From positions 1 to 64,000 of the forward strand of contig NZ_JAOSZE010000035.1 of assembly GCF_025630775.1 (NCBI RefSeq): a stretch of DNA of 64,000 bases. Direction: 5' to 3'. This document shows positions 42,463-51,291 of the stretch, piece by piece; within the stretch, counting starts at the first letter, position 1; each line of letters opens with the position of its first letter. The notes below the pieces were generated by a model. It made no database searches. It saw nothing but the letters and a program-made list of their open reading frames with translations, and was not told the DNA's origin. Both the position numbers and the translations under genes were made by a program. The DNA is from Actinoplanes sp. KI2. Lineage in GTDB: Bacteria; Actinomycetota; Actinomycetes; Mycobacteriales; Micromonosporaceae.

Positions 42463-43767
42463 TCAGTTGCTGTAGTCCTTGACGACCTCGGACTTGTAGG
42501 TCTTGGCGACCGTGTCCAGCGAGGCCTTCGGGTCCTTGTTCTGCACCAGCACCTCGACGGCCATCTTGTCCATCGGGCCGAAGAACTGGCCGCCCTCGGG
42601 GATCCAGGGACGGGCGACCGCGCTGTCCAGCACCGGCTTGAACGCGGCGATGGTGGCGTTGTCCTTCACGCCCGGCAGGTCGTAGGCGGACTTGCGGGTG
42701 GGCAGCAGGCCGAGCTTCGAGGCGATGAACGCCTGCGACTCCGCCGAGGACATGAACTTGACGAACGCGACCGCGGCCGCGACCTTGTCCTGCGACATGC
42801 CGGACCAGATCGTGTAGTTGTGGCCGCCGACCGGGGCGCCGGACTTGGCGCTGCCGGCGGGCACCGGCGCGATGCCGAGGTTGTCGAGGCCGCCGAAGGT
42901 CGGGGCGTCCTTGATGTTGTTGACCTCCCACGGGCCGTTGATGATCATGGCGACCTTCTGCTCCTTGAACAGGGTCATCATGTTGCCGTAGGCGTCGTTC
43001 GCCGGGGGCTTGACGGCGGTGCCGTCCTTGACCAGGTCCTGGGCGATCTTGACGCCGGCGACGGACTGCGGGCTGTTCACGGTGATCTTCTTGGCGGACG
43101 CGTCGACCATGTCGCCGCCCTCGCCGTAGATGAACGGCAGCAGGAAGTAGCCGCCCGAGTTGATGAACAGGCCCTGCTTGCCGGTCTTCGACTTGATCGC
43201 GGCGGCCGCGGTCTTGACCTCGGCCCAGGTCTTCGGGGCGGCGGTGATGCCCGCGGCCTCGAACATCTTCTTGTTGTAGAGCAGCGCGAGCGAGTCGGTG
43301 ACCTGCGGGACGCCGTAGGTCTTGCCCTCGTACTTGTCCGCCGACATCGGGGTCGGCAGGAAGTCGCTCTCGTCCTTGAGCAGGTCCGAGCCGTCGAGGT
43401 TGTACAGGTAGCCCAGGGAGGCGAGCTCGGGCACCCAGGCGACCTCGGCGCGCAGGATGTCCGGGGCGCCCGACTTGGCGGCCGCGGCGGTCTTGAACTT
43501 GTTCTGCGCGTCGCCGAACGGCACCGACTGGTAGTCGATCTTGACGTTCGGGTAGGTCGCGTTGAACTTCTTGATCAGCTCCTGGAACGCCGGGCCTTCG
43601 TTCTTCGGGTCCGAGGTGTCCCACCAGGTCAGCGTCGCGCTGAGCGACGCGGGGTCGGTCGCGGTCTTCTTGTCGCCGCTGCCGCTGCTGTCGTTGCCGC
43701 CGCACGCCGCGGCAGTGAGTGCCACGGCCAGGGCGGTGGCGATCATACCGACGCTACGAATGCGCAT
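42463..43767 (-). CDS. sugar-binding lipoprotein of the ABC importer (MalE-type)
   Basis: A 434-residue extracellular binding protein anchored by the lipobox ALTAAACGG (Cys22). ATLTWWDTSDPKNEGPAFQE and the motif NGPWEVNNIKDA are typical of family-1 solute-binding proteins for maltose or maltodextrins. It heads the operon for the two permeases. ATG 43767 has AGGAG 6 nt upstream. Substrate type (maltodextrin-like) is inferred from similarity of pattern, not proven. Confidence 0.92.
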   Translation of the reverse strand: MRIRSVGMIATALAVALTAAACGGNDSSGSGDKKTATDPASLSATLTWWDTSDPKNEGPAFQELIKKFNATYPNVKIDYQSVPFGDAQNKFKTAAAAKSGAPDILRAEVAWVPELASLGYLYNLDGSDLLKDESDFLPTPMSADKYEGKTYGVPQVTDSLALLYNKKMFEAAGITAAPKTWAEVKTAAAAIKSKTGKQGLFINSGGYFLLPFIYGEGGDMVDASAKKITVNSPQSVAGVKIAQDLVKDGTAVKPPANDAYGNMMTLFKEQKVAMIINGPWEVNNIKDAPTFGGLDNLGIAPVPAGSAKSGAPVGGHNYTIWSGMSQDKVAAAVAFVKFMSSAESQAFIASKLGLLPTRKSAYDLPGVKDNATIAAFKPVLDSAVARPWIPEGGQFFGPMDKMAVEVLVQNKDPKASLDTVAKTYKSEVVKDYSN

Positions 43768-43902
43768 CGGATCTCCTGTCGTTCTCGCGTCATGGGCCGC
43801 TGCCGGTGCCATGACCTAGGGGTGGGATCGCCGCCGTGCTGCCGGGCGAGGGAGTGCACTCCGGTTCGCCGGAAGGGGTTAGCGGCTGTGGCCGGCGCCA
43901 CG

Positions 43903-43927
43903 CTAACACGACAGTAAAACGTGTTAG
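43903..43927. promoter_or_regulatory. inverted repeat in the MalE-type upstream region (candidate LacI operator)
   Basis: CTAACACG (43903-43910) is inversely repeated as CGTGTTAG (43920-43927), 9-nt spacer. It lies about 136 bp upstream of the binding-protein start, in the region shared with the divergent LacI gene. Confidence 0.5.
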
Positions 43928-44017
43928 GTAACCGTTTAGAAACAAGATCTTCCCTGGGGGTCGCCCAAACGGATCGATCGGCCCGTACGTGGCCTAAAGC
44001 GGGGCAAATCGAGCTGA

Positions 44018-44032
44018 GCGTTTACTAAACGC
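44018..44032. promoter_or_regulatory. perfect palindrome near the LacI start (candidate operator)
   Basis: GCGTTTACTAAACGC is a perfect palindrome (GCGTTTA-C-TAAACGC) with a central base. It is 40 bp upstream of the LacI start and has the CGTTTA/TAAACG half-sites common to LacI-type operators (central CpG differs). Autoregulation is likely. A related element AACCGTTTAGAAAC lies at 43930-43943. Confidence 0.6.
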
Positions 44033-44071
44033 CAGCTGATAACATGACCGCAATTCCGCCAAGAGGACGCG

Positions 44072-45142
44072 ATGACAGCGAATGACGCACCCGCCGCCCG
44101 GCGCCGCCCCACCTCGAGGGACGTCGCGGCGGCCGCCGGCGTGTCCCGCTCGGCCGTCTCCTTCGCGTTCAACGACCCGACCCGGGTGTCCGCGGCGACC
44201 CGCGAGCGGATCCTCGCCGCCGCCCGGGAACTGGCCTACACCCCGCCGCCGTCCGGCCGGACGCTGCGCGACGGCCGCACCCAGAGCCTCGGCGTCCTGC
44301 TCCCGCACGACATTCCCAAGGTGATGGAGAACCCGTACTACGCCCAGTTCCTCATGGGCCTGGGGCAGGTGTGCACCCGCGAGGGGATGTCGTTGCAGCT
44401 CACCCCGCCCGTGGGCGACTCGCTGGTCAAGGCCGTCCGGCACGCCGCCGTCGACGGCTTCGTCGTGTGCGGGCTCGACACCGACCGCGGCGAGATCGCC
44501 GAGCTGACCCGCCGGGGGATCCCCTACGTGCTGGTCGACAGCGACGCCCCCGCCGGCGCCCCCAGCGTCGACATCGACGACCGGGACGGCGCCCGCGACG
44601 TGACGCAGCACCTGCTGGACCTGGGCCACCGCCGGATCGCCGTGCTGAGCGTCGAGCCCCGGTCCGACCGGCCGACGCCGACGTACCGCGACCCGCTGGT
44701 GCGCCGGATCGCCGGCGTCGAGGACGCGCTGGCCACCGTCGGCCTGAGCCGGCGCGACATCACGGTCACCGAGGTCCCCTGCACCCGGATGGACGGCTAC
44801 CGCGCGACCCAGGCCATCATGGCCGCCCAGCCGCGGCCGACCGCACTCGTCGTGCTGGCCGACCTGATGGCCTTCGGCGCGCTCGACGCCCTGCACGACC
44901 TCGGCCTGGAGGTGCCCGGCGACGTCTCGGTCACCGGGTTCGACGACCTGCCGGAGGCGCAGTGGACGCGACCCCGGCTGACCACCGTGCGCCAGCCCAT
45001 CGCGGCCAAGGGCCGCATCGCCGGCGATTTCCTCATCTCCGCGATCCGCGGCGAGGACCAGCACCCGCACCAGGTTCTGCACACCGTCGTGATCACGCGC
45101 GAGTCGAGCAAGCCGCCGGCCGGCGCCGATCACGCCGGATGA
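44072..45142 (+). CDS. LacI-family regulator of the sugar importer
   Basis: A 356-residue repressor. The HTH spans residues about 12-40 ([20 protein letters not shown] then [16 protein letters not shown]), followed by the hinge helix ([14 protein letters not shown]) and a periplasmic-binding-protein-like sugar domain ([20 protein letters not shown], and [17 protein letters not shown]). Divergent from the MalE-type gene across a 304-bp region with two palindromes. It most likely represses the importer and its own gene, released by an oligosaccharide. Confidence 0.93.
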   Translation: MTANDAPAARRRPTSRDVAAAAGVSRSAVSFAFNDPTRVSAATRERILAAARELAYTPPPSGRTLRDGRTQSLGVLLPHDIPKVMENPYYAQFLMGLGQVCTREGMSLQLTPPVGDSLVKAVRHAAVDGFVVCGLDTDRGEIAELTRRGIPYVLVDSDAPAGAPSVDIDDRDGARDVTQHLLDLGHRRIAVLSVEPRSDRPTPTYRDPLVRRIAGVEDALATVGLSRRDITVTEVPCTRMDGYRATQAIMAAQPRPTALVVLADLMAFGALDALHDLGLEVPGDVSVTGFDDLPEAQWTRPRLTTVRQPIAAKGRIAGDFLISAIRGEDQHPHQVLHTVVITRESSKPPAGADHAG

Positions 45143-45173
45143 CGATCTCTGCACGGTCGTTGACATGTGTTCC

Positions 45174-45200
45174 TAAACACACGGCGCTTCGGGCCGATCA
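45174..45200 (+). promoter_or_regulatory. FliA/WhiG-type sigma promoter before the chemotaxis receptor
   Basis: TAAA (45174-45177), 15 nt, then GCCGATCA (45193-45200) fits the motility/sporulation sigma consensus TAAA-N15-GCCGATAA with one mismatch. The gene starts 37 bp later. Confidence 0.6.
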
Positions 45201-45237
45201 GAGGTGGGGAGCATCCCCGGACCGAAGGGCCACAGCG

Positions 45238-46863
45238 ATGGCGGCACGCACCGTTGAAGTGACGATCCACCGCAACAAGCTGGTCGGCTGGTGCACCGAC
45301 CGATCGGTCACCACGAAGCTGTTCGCCTCGGTGGCCACCATGGGCGTGGTCGCCTTGAGCATCACGGTGCTCGCGGCAATCCGGATGACCCAGCTGAGCG
45401 ACTCGCTCGACGAGATGCGGGCGACGCACGTGGAGAGCGCCCTCTACCTCGGCAAGATCAGCGACGGAATCGCGCTCAACTGGCGGTCGATGATGCTGAA
45501 GGACCTCAAGGACCCCGAGGCGCCGGACGCCAAGAAGACCGCCGACGGCGCCGTGGATGCCGCGATCGCCTCCTACCGGTCGGCCGCCGCGAGCTCTCCC
45601 GCCCGCTTGGCCGCCGTGAACGACTTCGAGGCGGCCGCCAAGGACTTCCGGGCCTTGCGCGACGTCGTCACGTTCGGCGAGGACCCACCGGCGGGCTTCA
45701 CCATGCCGTCGGCCGAGCAGCTCGTGCCGACCTTCCAGAAGTACGAGGGTCAGATGGCCAAGTCCCTCGCCAACCTGCAGGCGATCGAGCGCGCGGAGTC
45801 GGCGCAGTTGGCCGCCCAGGCCCGCGACCAGTACCACAGGTCCCTCAGGAATGCGGCCATCGCGCTTGTCGTGGGCGTGCTGGCCGCCCTCGCCGTGGTC
45901 CTGCCCCTTTCCCGGAGCATCAGACGCCAATTGCGTACGGCGGGGGACGCGCTCGACGCGGTCGCGGCCGGGGATCTCACCCGCCCGGCGGAGGTCCGCA
46001 GCCGGGACGAGATCGGCGTGATGGCCGCGGCGGTGAACCGGGCCCGCGCCGGCCTGCGGGAGACCGTCGAGGACCTGGGCGCCGGGTCCCGCACGCTCGG
46101 CGAGAACGCCCACCGCCTCACCGAGGTCACCTCCCGCATCGGCCGCAGCGCCGGGGAGGCGGCGACCCAGGCCGACGCGGTCGCCGCCACGGCGAGCGAG
46201 GTTTCCACGAACGTCACCACGGTCGCGGCCGGTTCCGAGCAGATGGGCGCGTCGATCCGGGAGATCTCGCGCAACGCCAACGACGCCGCCCAGGTGGCCG
46301 CCGAGGCGGTCGAGGTGGCCGCCACCACCAACCACACCGTCGCCAAGCTCGGCGACAGCTCCGCCGAGATCGGCAACGTGGTCAAGGCGATCACCGCGAT
46401 CGCCGAGCAGACCAACCTGCTGGCCCTGAACGCCACCATCGAGGCGGCCCGCGCCGGCGAGATGGGCAAGGGCTTCGCGGTGGTGGCCAGCGAGGTCAAG
46501 GACCTGGCCCAGGAGACGGCCCGCGCCACCGAGGACATCTCCCGCCGGGTCGAGACGATCCAGGCCGACACGACCAGCGCGGTCGAGGCGATCAGCCGGA
46601 TCGCCGAGATCATCGCCCGGATCAACGACTACCAGCTCACCATCGCCAGCGCCGTCGAGCAGCAGACCGCGACCACGGTCGAGATGAGCCGCAGCGTCGG
46701 CGACGCCTCCACCGGCACCACCCACATCGCCGGGACGATCGGCGCGGTGGCCGGCGCCGCCCGCACCACCACGGCGACCCTCGACGAGGCGGACGCCACC
46801 GTCGCCGAGCTGGCTCAACTGGCCGACGACCTCGACCGGGTGGTCCGCCGCTTCGTCATCTGA
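45238..46863 (+). CDS. methyl-accepting chemotaxis protein
   Basis: A 541-residue receptor. Two membrane helices (about 25-47: [20 protein letters not shown]; about 204-224: [19 protein letters not shown]) flank a ~155-residue helical extracytoplasmic bundle (4HB-like). HAMP follows, then the signalling domain with the hairpin tip [20 protein letters not shown]. Adaptation Glu/Gln sites flank the tip on both sides. It would signal to CheA-CheW. A FliA/WhiG-type promoter lies upstream, as expected for motile-spore actinomycetes. It converges on the GH5 gene across a strong terminator. Ligand unknown. Confidence 0.95.
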   Translation: MAARTVEVTIHRNKLVGWCTDRSVTTKLFASVATMGVVALSITVLAAIRMTQLSDSLDEMRATHVESALYLGKISDGIALNWRSMMLKDLKDPEAPDAKKTADGAVDAAIASYRSAAASSPARLAAVNDFEAAAKDFRALRDVVTFGEDPPAGFTMPSAEQLVPTFQKYEGQMAKSLANLQAIERAESAQLAAQARDQYHRSLRNAAIALVVGVLAALAVVLPLSRSIRRQLRTAGDALDAVAAGDLTRPAEVRSRDEIGVMAAAVNRARAGLRETVEDLGAGSRTLGENAHRLTEVTSRIGRSAGEAATQADAVAATASEVSTNVTTVAAGSEQMGASIREISRNANDAAQVAAEAVEVAATTNHTVAKLGDSSAEIGNVVKAITAIAEQTNLLALNATIEAARAGEMGKGFAVVASEVKDLAQETARATEDISRRVETIQADTTSAVEAISRIAEIIARINDYQLTIASAVEQQTATTVEMSRSVGDASTGTTHIAGTIGAVAGAARTTTATLDEADATVAELAQLADDLDRVVRRFVI

Positions 46864-46900
46864 CCCTCGGCGGCAGAACAATCGACCGGGCCGGAGACGG

Positions 46901-46935
46901 CACGGCCGCAACCCCGGGGTTGGGTTGCGGCCGTG
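46901..46935. terminator. strong bidirectional stem-loop terminator
   Basis: CACGGCCGCAACCC (46901-46914) pairs perfectly with GGGTTGCGGCCGTG (46922-46935), a 14-bp stem with a 7-nt loop. It lies between the stops of the convergent chemotaxis and GH5 genes. No T-run is seen on either side. Confidence 0.85.
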
Positions 46936-46948
46936 GCTCGTACCCGGA

Positions 46949-48466
46949 TCAGTTGGGGTTGCCGACTCCGGTGAGGATGCGGCTGCGCAGGTAGCGGCCC
47001 GCCGGGGTCAGGACGCCCGGGCCGGCGAACGTGGTTCCGGCGCAGGTGCCCTGCTTGAAGACCGAGTTGCTCTCGTGGCCGTCGGAGAAGCTCCACATCC
47101 CGTACGAAATCTTGTTGGCCTTGAGAAGGTCCAGCCAGGCGGTGGTGCTGGCGAAGTCGTTGGTGCCGTCGCCGGTGAAGGTCTGGCTGCCGAACTCGGT
47201 GACGAAGAGCGGGAGCTCGGTGGCCGCCCGGGCCACCACGGCGCGGCGATCGGCACCGTGCGAGGCGGCGTAGAAGTGGAACGTGTACATGACGTTCTTG
47301 AAGTCGATCGGGTCGGCCAGGATCTCCTTCTCGTCGCTGCCGTCGGTGAGGCCCAGCGAGGAGAAACCGCGGGTGCCCACCAGCACGACGCTCTCCGGCG
47401 CGCTCTTCCGGATCACCGGGATCACCTGGTCGGCGTACGACTTGATCGCGGTCCAGCGGACGCCGTTCGGCTCGTTGGCGATCTCGTAGAGCACGTTGGT
47501 GTTGCCGGCGTGCTTGGCCGTCACGTTCGCGAAGAAGGTCTTGGCCAGACCGAGGTTGAAGTTGGGGTCACCCGGCGTGAGGATGTGGAAGTCGACGACG
47601 ACGTAGAGGCCGAGCGCCGTCGCGTCGTCGACCAGGCCGTTCACCTTGGCGGTGAAGCCGGTCGGGTCGCTCGCGAGACCGCCCTCCTGCACGTACATCG
47701 ACAGCCGGACGAAGTCGGCCTTCCAGTCGTTGCGCAGCGCCGCGAGGGAGTTGGCGTTCACGCAGTTCGGGAAGAACTGCAGGCCGTGGCTGCTCATGCC
47801 GCGCAGCTGGATCGCGGTGCCGGACTGGTTGCACAGGTGTACGCCGCAGACGCTCAGCCGGCCGTTGACCGCCACCGGCGAGCCGGCGGGGGACTTCGCG
47901 CCCGGCTGGGCCGGCGCGGGAGCCTGGGTGGTCGGCGCCGGCGCCGCGGAAGTTGTCGCGGCCGGGCTCTTCGGTGCGGCCGGGGTGGACGCCTTGGCCG
48001 TGGCGGCGGTTGTCGCCACCGTGGTCCGCTGCTTCTGCGGGGTGCCGCCGTTCTTGTTCAGCGTGCAGGGCGACCGGGCCTCGGCGTTCAGGTCGGGCTT
48101 CGGGGCGTTGCGGCCGATGGCCGTCTCGATCCGGTTGATGGTGGCGAACCGCTTGTCCTTCAGCGGACCGAGGATCGCGTTGTTGACGAAGTCGGGCCCG
48201 CCCTGGCCGACGGTGCTGCGCAGCCGCTGGTTGGCCTCGTCGATCTGGGTGTTGAGCAGCTCGAGGTTCTTCTGCACATCGGCCCGCTGCTGGGCGGGGA
48301 CGGCGACGTTGACCGCAACCTGGGGACAGTTGACCGTGGGCACCGTCTCGCCCGCCGAGGCGATGCCCAATCCGGCGCCGACGACGACAACGGCGACGCC
48401 GGCGACCCCGTACGCTTGCCACCGGCGTTCCTTCAACCGGCCGAGACCGAACTTGGATCTGTACAT
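46949..48466 (-). CDS. secreted or membrane-anchored GH5 endoglucanase
   Basis: A 505-residue protein. An N-terminal membrane segment (WQAYGVAGVAVVVVGAGLGI) follows a basic 15-residue cytosolic tail. A Gln/Leu-rich helical, possibly coiled-coil region (QKNLELLNTQIDEANQRLRS) and a Pro/Ala/Thr linker lead to the GH5 catalytic domain (about 200-495): the catalytic acid in YEIANEPNG and nucleophile in LPLFVTEFGS are visible. Products should be cello-oligosaccharides. An almost exact CebR-type operator is 43 bp upstream. Confidence 0.92.
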   Translation of the reverse strand: MYRSKFGLGRLKERRWQAYGVAGVAVVVVGAGLGIASAGETVPTVNCPQVAVNVAVPAQQRADVQKNLELLNTQIDEANQRLRSTVGQGGPDFVNNAILGPLKDKRFATINRIETAIGRNAPKPDLNAEARSPCTLNKNGGTPQKQRTTVATTAATAKASTPAAPKSPAATTSAAPAPTTQAPAPAQPGAKSPAGSPVAVNGRLSVCGVHLCNQSGTAIQLRGMSSHGLQFFPNCVNANSLAALRNDWKADFVRLSMYVQEGGLASDPTGFTAKVNGLVDDATALGLYVVVDFHILTPGDPNFNLGLAKTFFANVTAKHAGNTNVLYEIANEPNGVRWTAIKSYADQVIPVIRKSAPESVVLVGTRGFSSLGLTDGSDEKEILADPIDFKNVMYTFHFYAASHGADRRAVVARAATELPLFVTEFGSQTFTGDGTNDFASTTAWLDLLKANKISYGMWSFSDGHESNSVFKQGTCAGTTFAGPGVLTPAGRYLRSRILTGVGNPN

Positions 48467-48508
48467 TGGAACCCGCGCCTCTCCCGAGTTTGCCTACGGG
48501 AACCCATA

Positions 48509-48522
48509 CGGGAGCGCTCCCA
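48509..48522. promoter_or_regulatory. CebR/CelR-type operator upstream of the GH5 gene
   Basis: CGGGAGCGCTCCCA matches the actinobacterial cellulose-repressor operator TGGGAGCGCTCCCA at 13 of 14 positions, with the 12-bp core exact. It sits 43 bp before the GH5 start, so a cellobiose-responsive LacI-family repressor encoded elsewhere probably controls this gene. Confidence 0.8.
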
Positions 48523-48908
48523 CGAGCGGATCGAAACTTAAGGCCGATTTCATCTGCTGAGGTGCGTCACCCTCCTGCCGGACTCCGGCCGGCGTCGAGC
48601 AGAGCATCCTCGCGGCGGCGAAGACCGGCCTGACGCCGTACGCCCGAGGACGTGAATCCGGAGGTGAAGATCGGCACGTACGGCGCGCTCGGGTTCAAGC
48701 CGTGACCCGCGGTGCGATCCTTCTTGATTGTCACACTTTGCGCGGCGTCGCGGTCTTTATTGTCGCTGTTGTGGACCTTATTGGGGCGGCGGCAAACGGT
48801 GGTGGGGCGTATTTCTGTCACATCGATGAACGCTTGACCCCTATAGGGCTCGATGCAAGAATCGCAACTTGGCGGGGGAGCCGGCGCGTGCAACCAGCGG
48901 GGAGATCC
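48523..48908. other. upstream region between the cellulase and cluster regulator genes
   Basis: About 385 bp, the left part high GC, then AT-richer from 48720 to 48900 (TTCTTGATTGTCACACTTTG), consistent with one or two promoters for the LuxR-type gene. No RNA gene or repeat was recognised. A longer open frame (from 48702) precedes the chosen start but lacks coding character. Confidence 0.4.
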
Positions 48909-49589
48909 ATGTTGAGTCTTCAACCAAGGGAACACGCCTCCGAAAAACGCAATGGCAACACTGTTGTGCTGGTGGAGCCAGAAGAGGTCGTGCGCCTCGG
49001 ATTGGTCGCGATGCTGCTGGCAATCGACAGCGTCGACAATGTCGTCTGTTGTGGCGACGCAGAGGAATCCCGTTTCGTCGGCGCGGACGGCTCGGAGATT
49101 CTCGCGGTCTCGTCGCGTGTCGGGCTGGCCGAGCTCGACGAGCTGCGGACGCAGGTCGACGAGGCCGGCATGCGGATGCTGATGCTCCTGCACTCGCTCG
49201 ACGACCTGGCGTACGTGGAGTTCTCGCAGCGGTTCGCGCACGGCGTGGTCATGCTGGAGGACATCACGATCGAGCGGCTACGGCACGCGCTCGACTGGCT
49301 CGACCGGCGCGGGGAGGTCATGCTGCCCGGCGACGTGGCCGGGCGGATCCTCCAGGAGAGCGCCGAGCGCAGGCGGGAACCGGTCCGGCGGCAGCCGGTG
49401 CTGACGCCGCGCGAGAGCAGCATCCTGGCCCTGCTCGCGGAGGGGTACAGCAACAAGCAGATCGCCCCCCGCGTCGGCATCACGCATCACGGGGTGAAGC
49501 GCAACGTGGCGAACATCCTGGCCAAGCTCAACTGCGCCAACCGCACCCAGGCCGTTTCCCTCGCCTTGCACGAAGGCTTGCTCGGCTGA
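48909..49589 (+). CDS. LuxR/NarL-type regulator with degenerate receiver domain
   Basis: A 226-residue protein. The C-terminal HTH is clear (LTPRESSILALLAEGYSNKQ, then HGVKRNVANILAKLNCANRT). The N-terminal ~130 residues follow the receiver fold (VVLVEPEEVVRLGLVAMLLA), but the strand that should end in the phosphate-accepting Asp reads SEILAVSS, with no Asp in place. It therefore probably works without a classic kinase, like other 'atypical' regulators of secondary metabolism. ATG 48909 has GGGGAGAT upstream. It lies beside the terpenoid-type locus and points towards it, so it is the best candidate for its regulator. Confidence 0.8.
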   Translation: MLSLQPREHASEKRNGNTVVLVEPEEVVRLGLVAMLLAIDSVDNVVCCGDAEESRFVGADGSEILAVSSRVGLAELDELRTQVDEAGMRMLMLLHSLDDLAYVEFSQRFAHGVVMLEDITIERLRHALDWLDRRGEVMLPGDVAGRILQESAERRREPVRRQPVLTPRESSILALLAEGYSNKQIAPRVGITHHGVKRNVANILAKLNCANRTQAVSLALHEGLLG

Positions 49590-49971
49590 CGGTCCGCGGC
49601 GCCGCTGCCTGGCGACATCCATGCGGCACGGCTCGCGGGCCGACGTGCGACGACCTGACGGCTCGCGGCGTGCCGCGGGCGGTTGACGACCGGCGAAGCC
49701 GGGCCCCCAGCCTCGGCCGGTCGTCAACCCTGGGGTTGATGCGGTCCGCCGGACGCCATGATCGAATATCAAAAAGAATACCGGTCGCGCCGGCTTCCCT
49801 CGTATCGGCCGCGGCTCACCGGCCCCCATTGTCGACGGAGCGGATCCTGTTTCTACGAGTTTCGAACCGAGTACCGATCAAGGGCATTCATCACGGTCAG
49901 TCCATCCCTCTTGCTTGGATGATCGCCGCCGGGTATTTTCAGGCGCAATCATGCGACCGACCGGGGGATGA
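49590..49971. other. gap before the glycosyltransferase gene
   Basis: About 380 bp with no supported gene. It becomes AT-richer after 49,760 and ends in ACCGGGGGATGA, the likely ribosome site. A promoter for the coupled GT-methyltransferase-toroid genes is probably here. Confidence 0.4.
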
Positions 49972-51291
49972 ATGCCGCGTGCCGAGGTGCCTCATTCAAG
50001 TCCATTGAGAATTGCGCTGCTGACCTACCGCGGGAATCCTTTCTGCGGCGGTCAGGGCGTGTACGTCCGGCACCTGAGCCGCGAGCTGGCCGCACTCGGG
50101 CACCGGGTCGAGGTGCTGTCCGGCCCGCCGTATCCGCAGCTCGACGACGGCGTGACCGGGACCGAGGTGCCCAGCCTCGACCTCTACCGGGAGCCCGATC
50201 CGTTCCGCCTGCCGGCCCTGCGCGAGTACCGGGACTGGATCGACGTGCTGGAGGTCGGCGGGATGCTCACCGCCGGGTTCCCCGAGCCGTTCACCTTCTC
50301 GCTGCGCGTCCGGCGGCTGCTGCGCGGGCGGCGGGACCGCTACGACGTCGTGCACGACAACCAGACCCTCGGTTACGGGCTGCTCGGCCTGGACCGGCTT
50401 GGCCTGCCCCTGGTCACCACCGTGCACCACCCGATCCAGATCGATCGGCGGCTGGAGCTGGACGCGGCGACCGGCTGGCGGCGGCTGTCGCTGCGCCGCT
50501 GGTACGGCTTCGTCGGCATGCAGCGACGCGTCGCCCGGCGGTTGCCGCGCATCCTCACCGTCTCCGACTCGTCGGCTGCGGAGATCGTCGCGCACCTCGG
50601 GGTGGCGCCGCACCGGATCGAGACCGTCCCGATCGGCACCGACGCCCAGCGTTTCTCGCCCGGTCCGCGCGATGCACGCCGACCGGGCCGCCTCATCACC
50701 ACCGCGAGCGCCGATGTTCCGCTCAAAGGGCTGCACCGGCTCCTGGAAGCGGTCGCCGTCCTGCGGGGACGGCGGCCGGGCCGGCCGCTGGAGCTCGTGG
50801 TGGTCGGTGAGATCCGTCCCGCCTCGCTGGCGGCGGCACTCATCGCCCGGCACGGGCTGGGCGGTCCCGGCGGCGTCGTCCGCAGCACCGGCCGGATCAG
50901 CGACGCCGACCTGGTCGACGAACTGCGCGCGGCGGAGGTCGCCGTCGTACCGTCGTTGTTCGAGGGTTTCTCGCTGCCGGCGCTGGAGGCGATGGCGTGC
51001 GGCCTCCCGGTGGTGGCGACCACGGCCGGGGGCCTGCCCGAGACGGTCGGGCCGCACGGCGAGGCCGCGTTGCTGGTCCCGCCGGACGACGCCGAGGCGC
51101 TGGCGACCGCGATCGAGACGCTGCTGGACAACCCGGGCCTGCGCGATCGGCTCGGCACGGCCGGCCGGCGCCGGGTTCTCGACGACTTCACCTGGGCGGT
51201 GGCGGCGCGCCGCACCGAGGCGGCGTACCGGAAGGCGATCGACCTCGGGTCCTCGCCGCGGCCGGCCGAGCCCGCGGTCGCGCCGTGCTGA
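49972..51291 (+). CDS. GT4-family glycosyltransferase
   Basis: A 439-residue GT-B protein: MPRAEVPHSSPLRIALLTYR at the start, donor half with GRISDADLVDELRAAEVAVV and the GT4 EX7E-type segment (PSLFEGFSLPALEAMACGLP, then VVATTAGG). The acceptor half carries a Gly-rich loop near residue 24 (GGQGVYVRHLSREL). Members retain sugar stereochemistry, with a UDP- or GDP-sugar as donor; which sugar is unknown. It ends by overlapping the next gene by 7 bp. Function in the locus is probably glycosylation of the terpenoid or an associated lipid carrier. Confidence 0.9.
   Translation: MPRAEVPHSSPLRIALLTYRGNPFCGGQGVYVRHLSRELAALGHRVEVLSGPPYPQLDDGVTGTEVPSLDLYREPDPFRLPALREYRDWIDVLEVGGMLTAGFPEPFTFSLRVRRLLRGRRDRYDVVHDNQTLGYGLLGLDRLGLPLVTTVHHPIQIDRRLELDAATGWRRLSLRRWYGFVGMQRRVARRLPRILTVSDSSAAEIVAHLGVAPHRIETVPIGTDAQRFSPGPRDARRPGRLITTASADVPLKGLHRLLEAVAVLRGRRPGRPLELVVVGEIRPASLAAALIARHGLGGPGGVVRSTGRISDADLVDELRAAEVAVVPSLFEGFSLPALEAMACGLPVVATTAGGLPETVGPHGEAALLVPPDDAEALATAIETLLDNPGLRDRLGTAGRRRVLDDFTWAVAARRTEAAYRKAIDLGSSPRPAEPAVAPC

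Noticed and set aside
42055-43917. 620-codon plus-strand open frame opposite the sugar-binding protein
   Set aside because: Shadow with Val/Gly/Arg-rich translation; the minus-strand gene has a lipobox and family motifs.
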